A stretch of DNA of 5,315 bases from a bacterium (GTDB taxonomy: Bacteria > AUK180 > JAQVHJ01), in NCBI GenBank assembly GCA_028696285.1, contig JAQVHJ010000193.1:1-5315 (forward strand), in the 5' to 3' direction. Numbering within the stretch: position 1 is the stretch's first letter; each line of letters opens with the position of its first letter. The notes below the pieces were generated by a model. It made no database searches. It was given only the letters and a program-made list of their open reading frames with translations, and was not told where the DNA came from. Positions 5,236 through 5,315 of this stretch are shown in pieces. The translations under genes and the position numbers were made by a program.

Positions 5236-5315
5236 TATTATTGGATAAATATATTCAAAAATAAAAGATATTGTTTTTGATAAATAATCAATTATTCAAT
5301 CAGTATAAAATATCT

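Larger units (their letters stand above)
4367..5315. other. Right intergenic region, about 950 bp, hairpin- and repeat-rich, no gene found
   Basis: All frames are closed by frequent stops. The longest open stretches I traced by hand are about 40 codons and have no start codon with a ribosome binding site. No intrinsic terminator for the cyclase gene is obvious: the AGAGA/TCTCT dyad at 4406-4418 is short and lacks a T-run. The region instead carries a decamer tandem repeat, hairpins at 4455, 4496, 4628, 4734, 4797, 4819, 5162 and 5214, and a degenerate duplicated block at 4922-4998 and 5031-5109. No tRNA, rRNA or CRISPR array is seen. A mildly GC-rich patch at 4714-4765 stands out from its AT-rich surroundings. 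Confidence 0.7.

Noticed and set aside
5277..5309. TTGATA and TATAAA near the right edge as a promoter for a gene beyond the window
   Set aside because: The hexamers are good but 21 bp apart, too far for a normal sigma-70 promoter; the AATAAT-CA-ATTATT dyad between them is likely chance in such AT-rich sequence.

Overview
This window looks like a piece of a moderately AT-rich bacterial chromosome. It holds two complete plus-strand genes flanked by about 440 bp (left) and 950 bp (right) of non-coding DNA that is full of small palindromes and degenerate repeats. The strong GGAGGG ribosome binding site, the consensus-like sigma-70 promoter and the two protein families all say Bacteria. The repeat-rich spacers and the diverged proteins suggest an environmental Gram-negative lineage, possibly of the Bacteroidetes/FCB type or an uncultivated phylum. 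That placement is inference, because no rRNA or other marker is present.

Layout. Positions 1-441 are intergenic. They carry two copies of a 49-bp direct repeat, a perfect 22-bp palindrome, a TTC-loop hairpin, a TCTCNA hexamer array, and then a good promoter (TTGAAT, 17 bp, TATAAT) and leader. Positions 442-2109 encode urocanate hydratase (HutU), the second step of histidine degradation. Positions 2102-4366 encode a membrane-anchored diguanylate cyclase with six transmembrane segments, two GAF domains and a GGEEF domain; its start codon lies inside the last codons of hutU (8-nt overlap). Positions 4367-5315 contain no convincing gene. They hold a decamer repeat, several hairpins, a nested-insertion-like pair of sequences, and a degenerate repeat of about 77 nt present twice.

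How the genes work together. The overlap makes a two-gene transcription unit with translational coupling likely, so a histidine-catabolic enzyme and a c-di-GMP synthase should be made together. No hutH, hutI, hutG or hut regulator is in the window, so the rest of the pathway must be encoded elsewhere. A link between histidine or urocanate availability and c-di-GMP signalling is a hypothesis from gene order only.

I found no fully convincing new defence or mobile system. The most unusual material is the right-hand spacer (hairpins sharing a GCTTCGC core, one of which looks inserted with a 4-bp duplication) and the coupled hutU-GGDEF pair.
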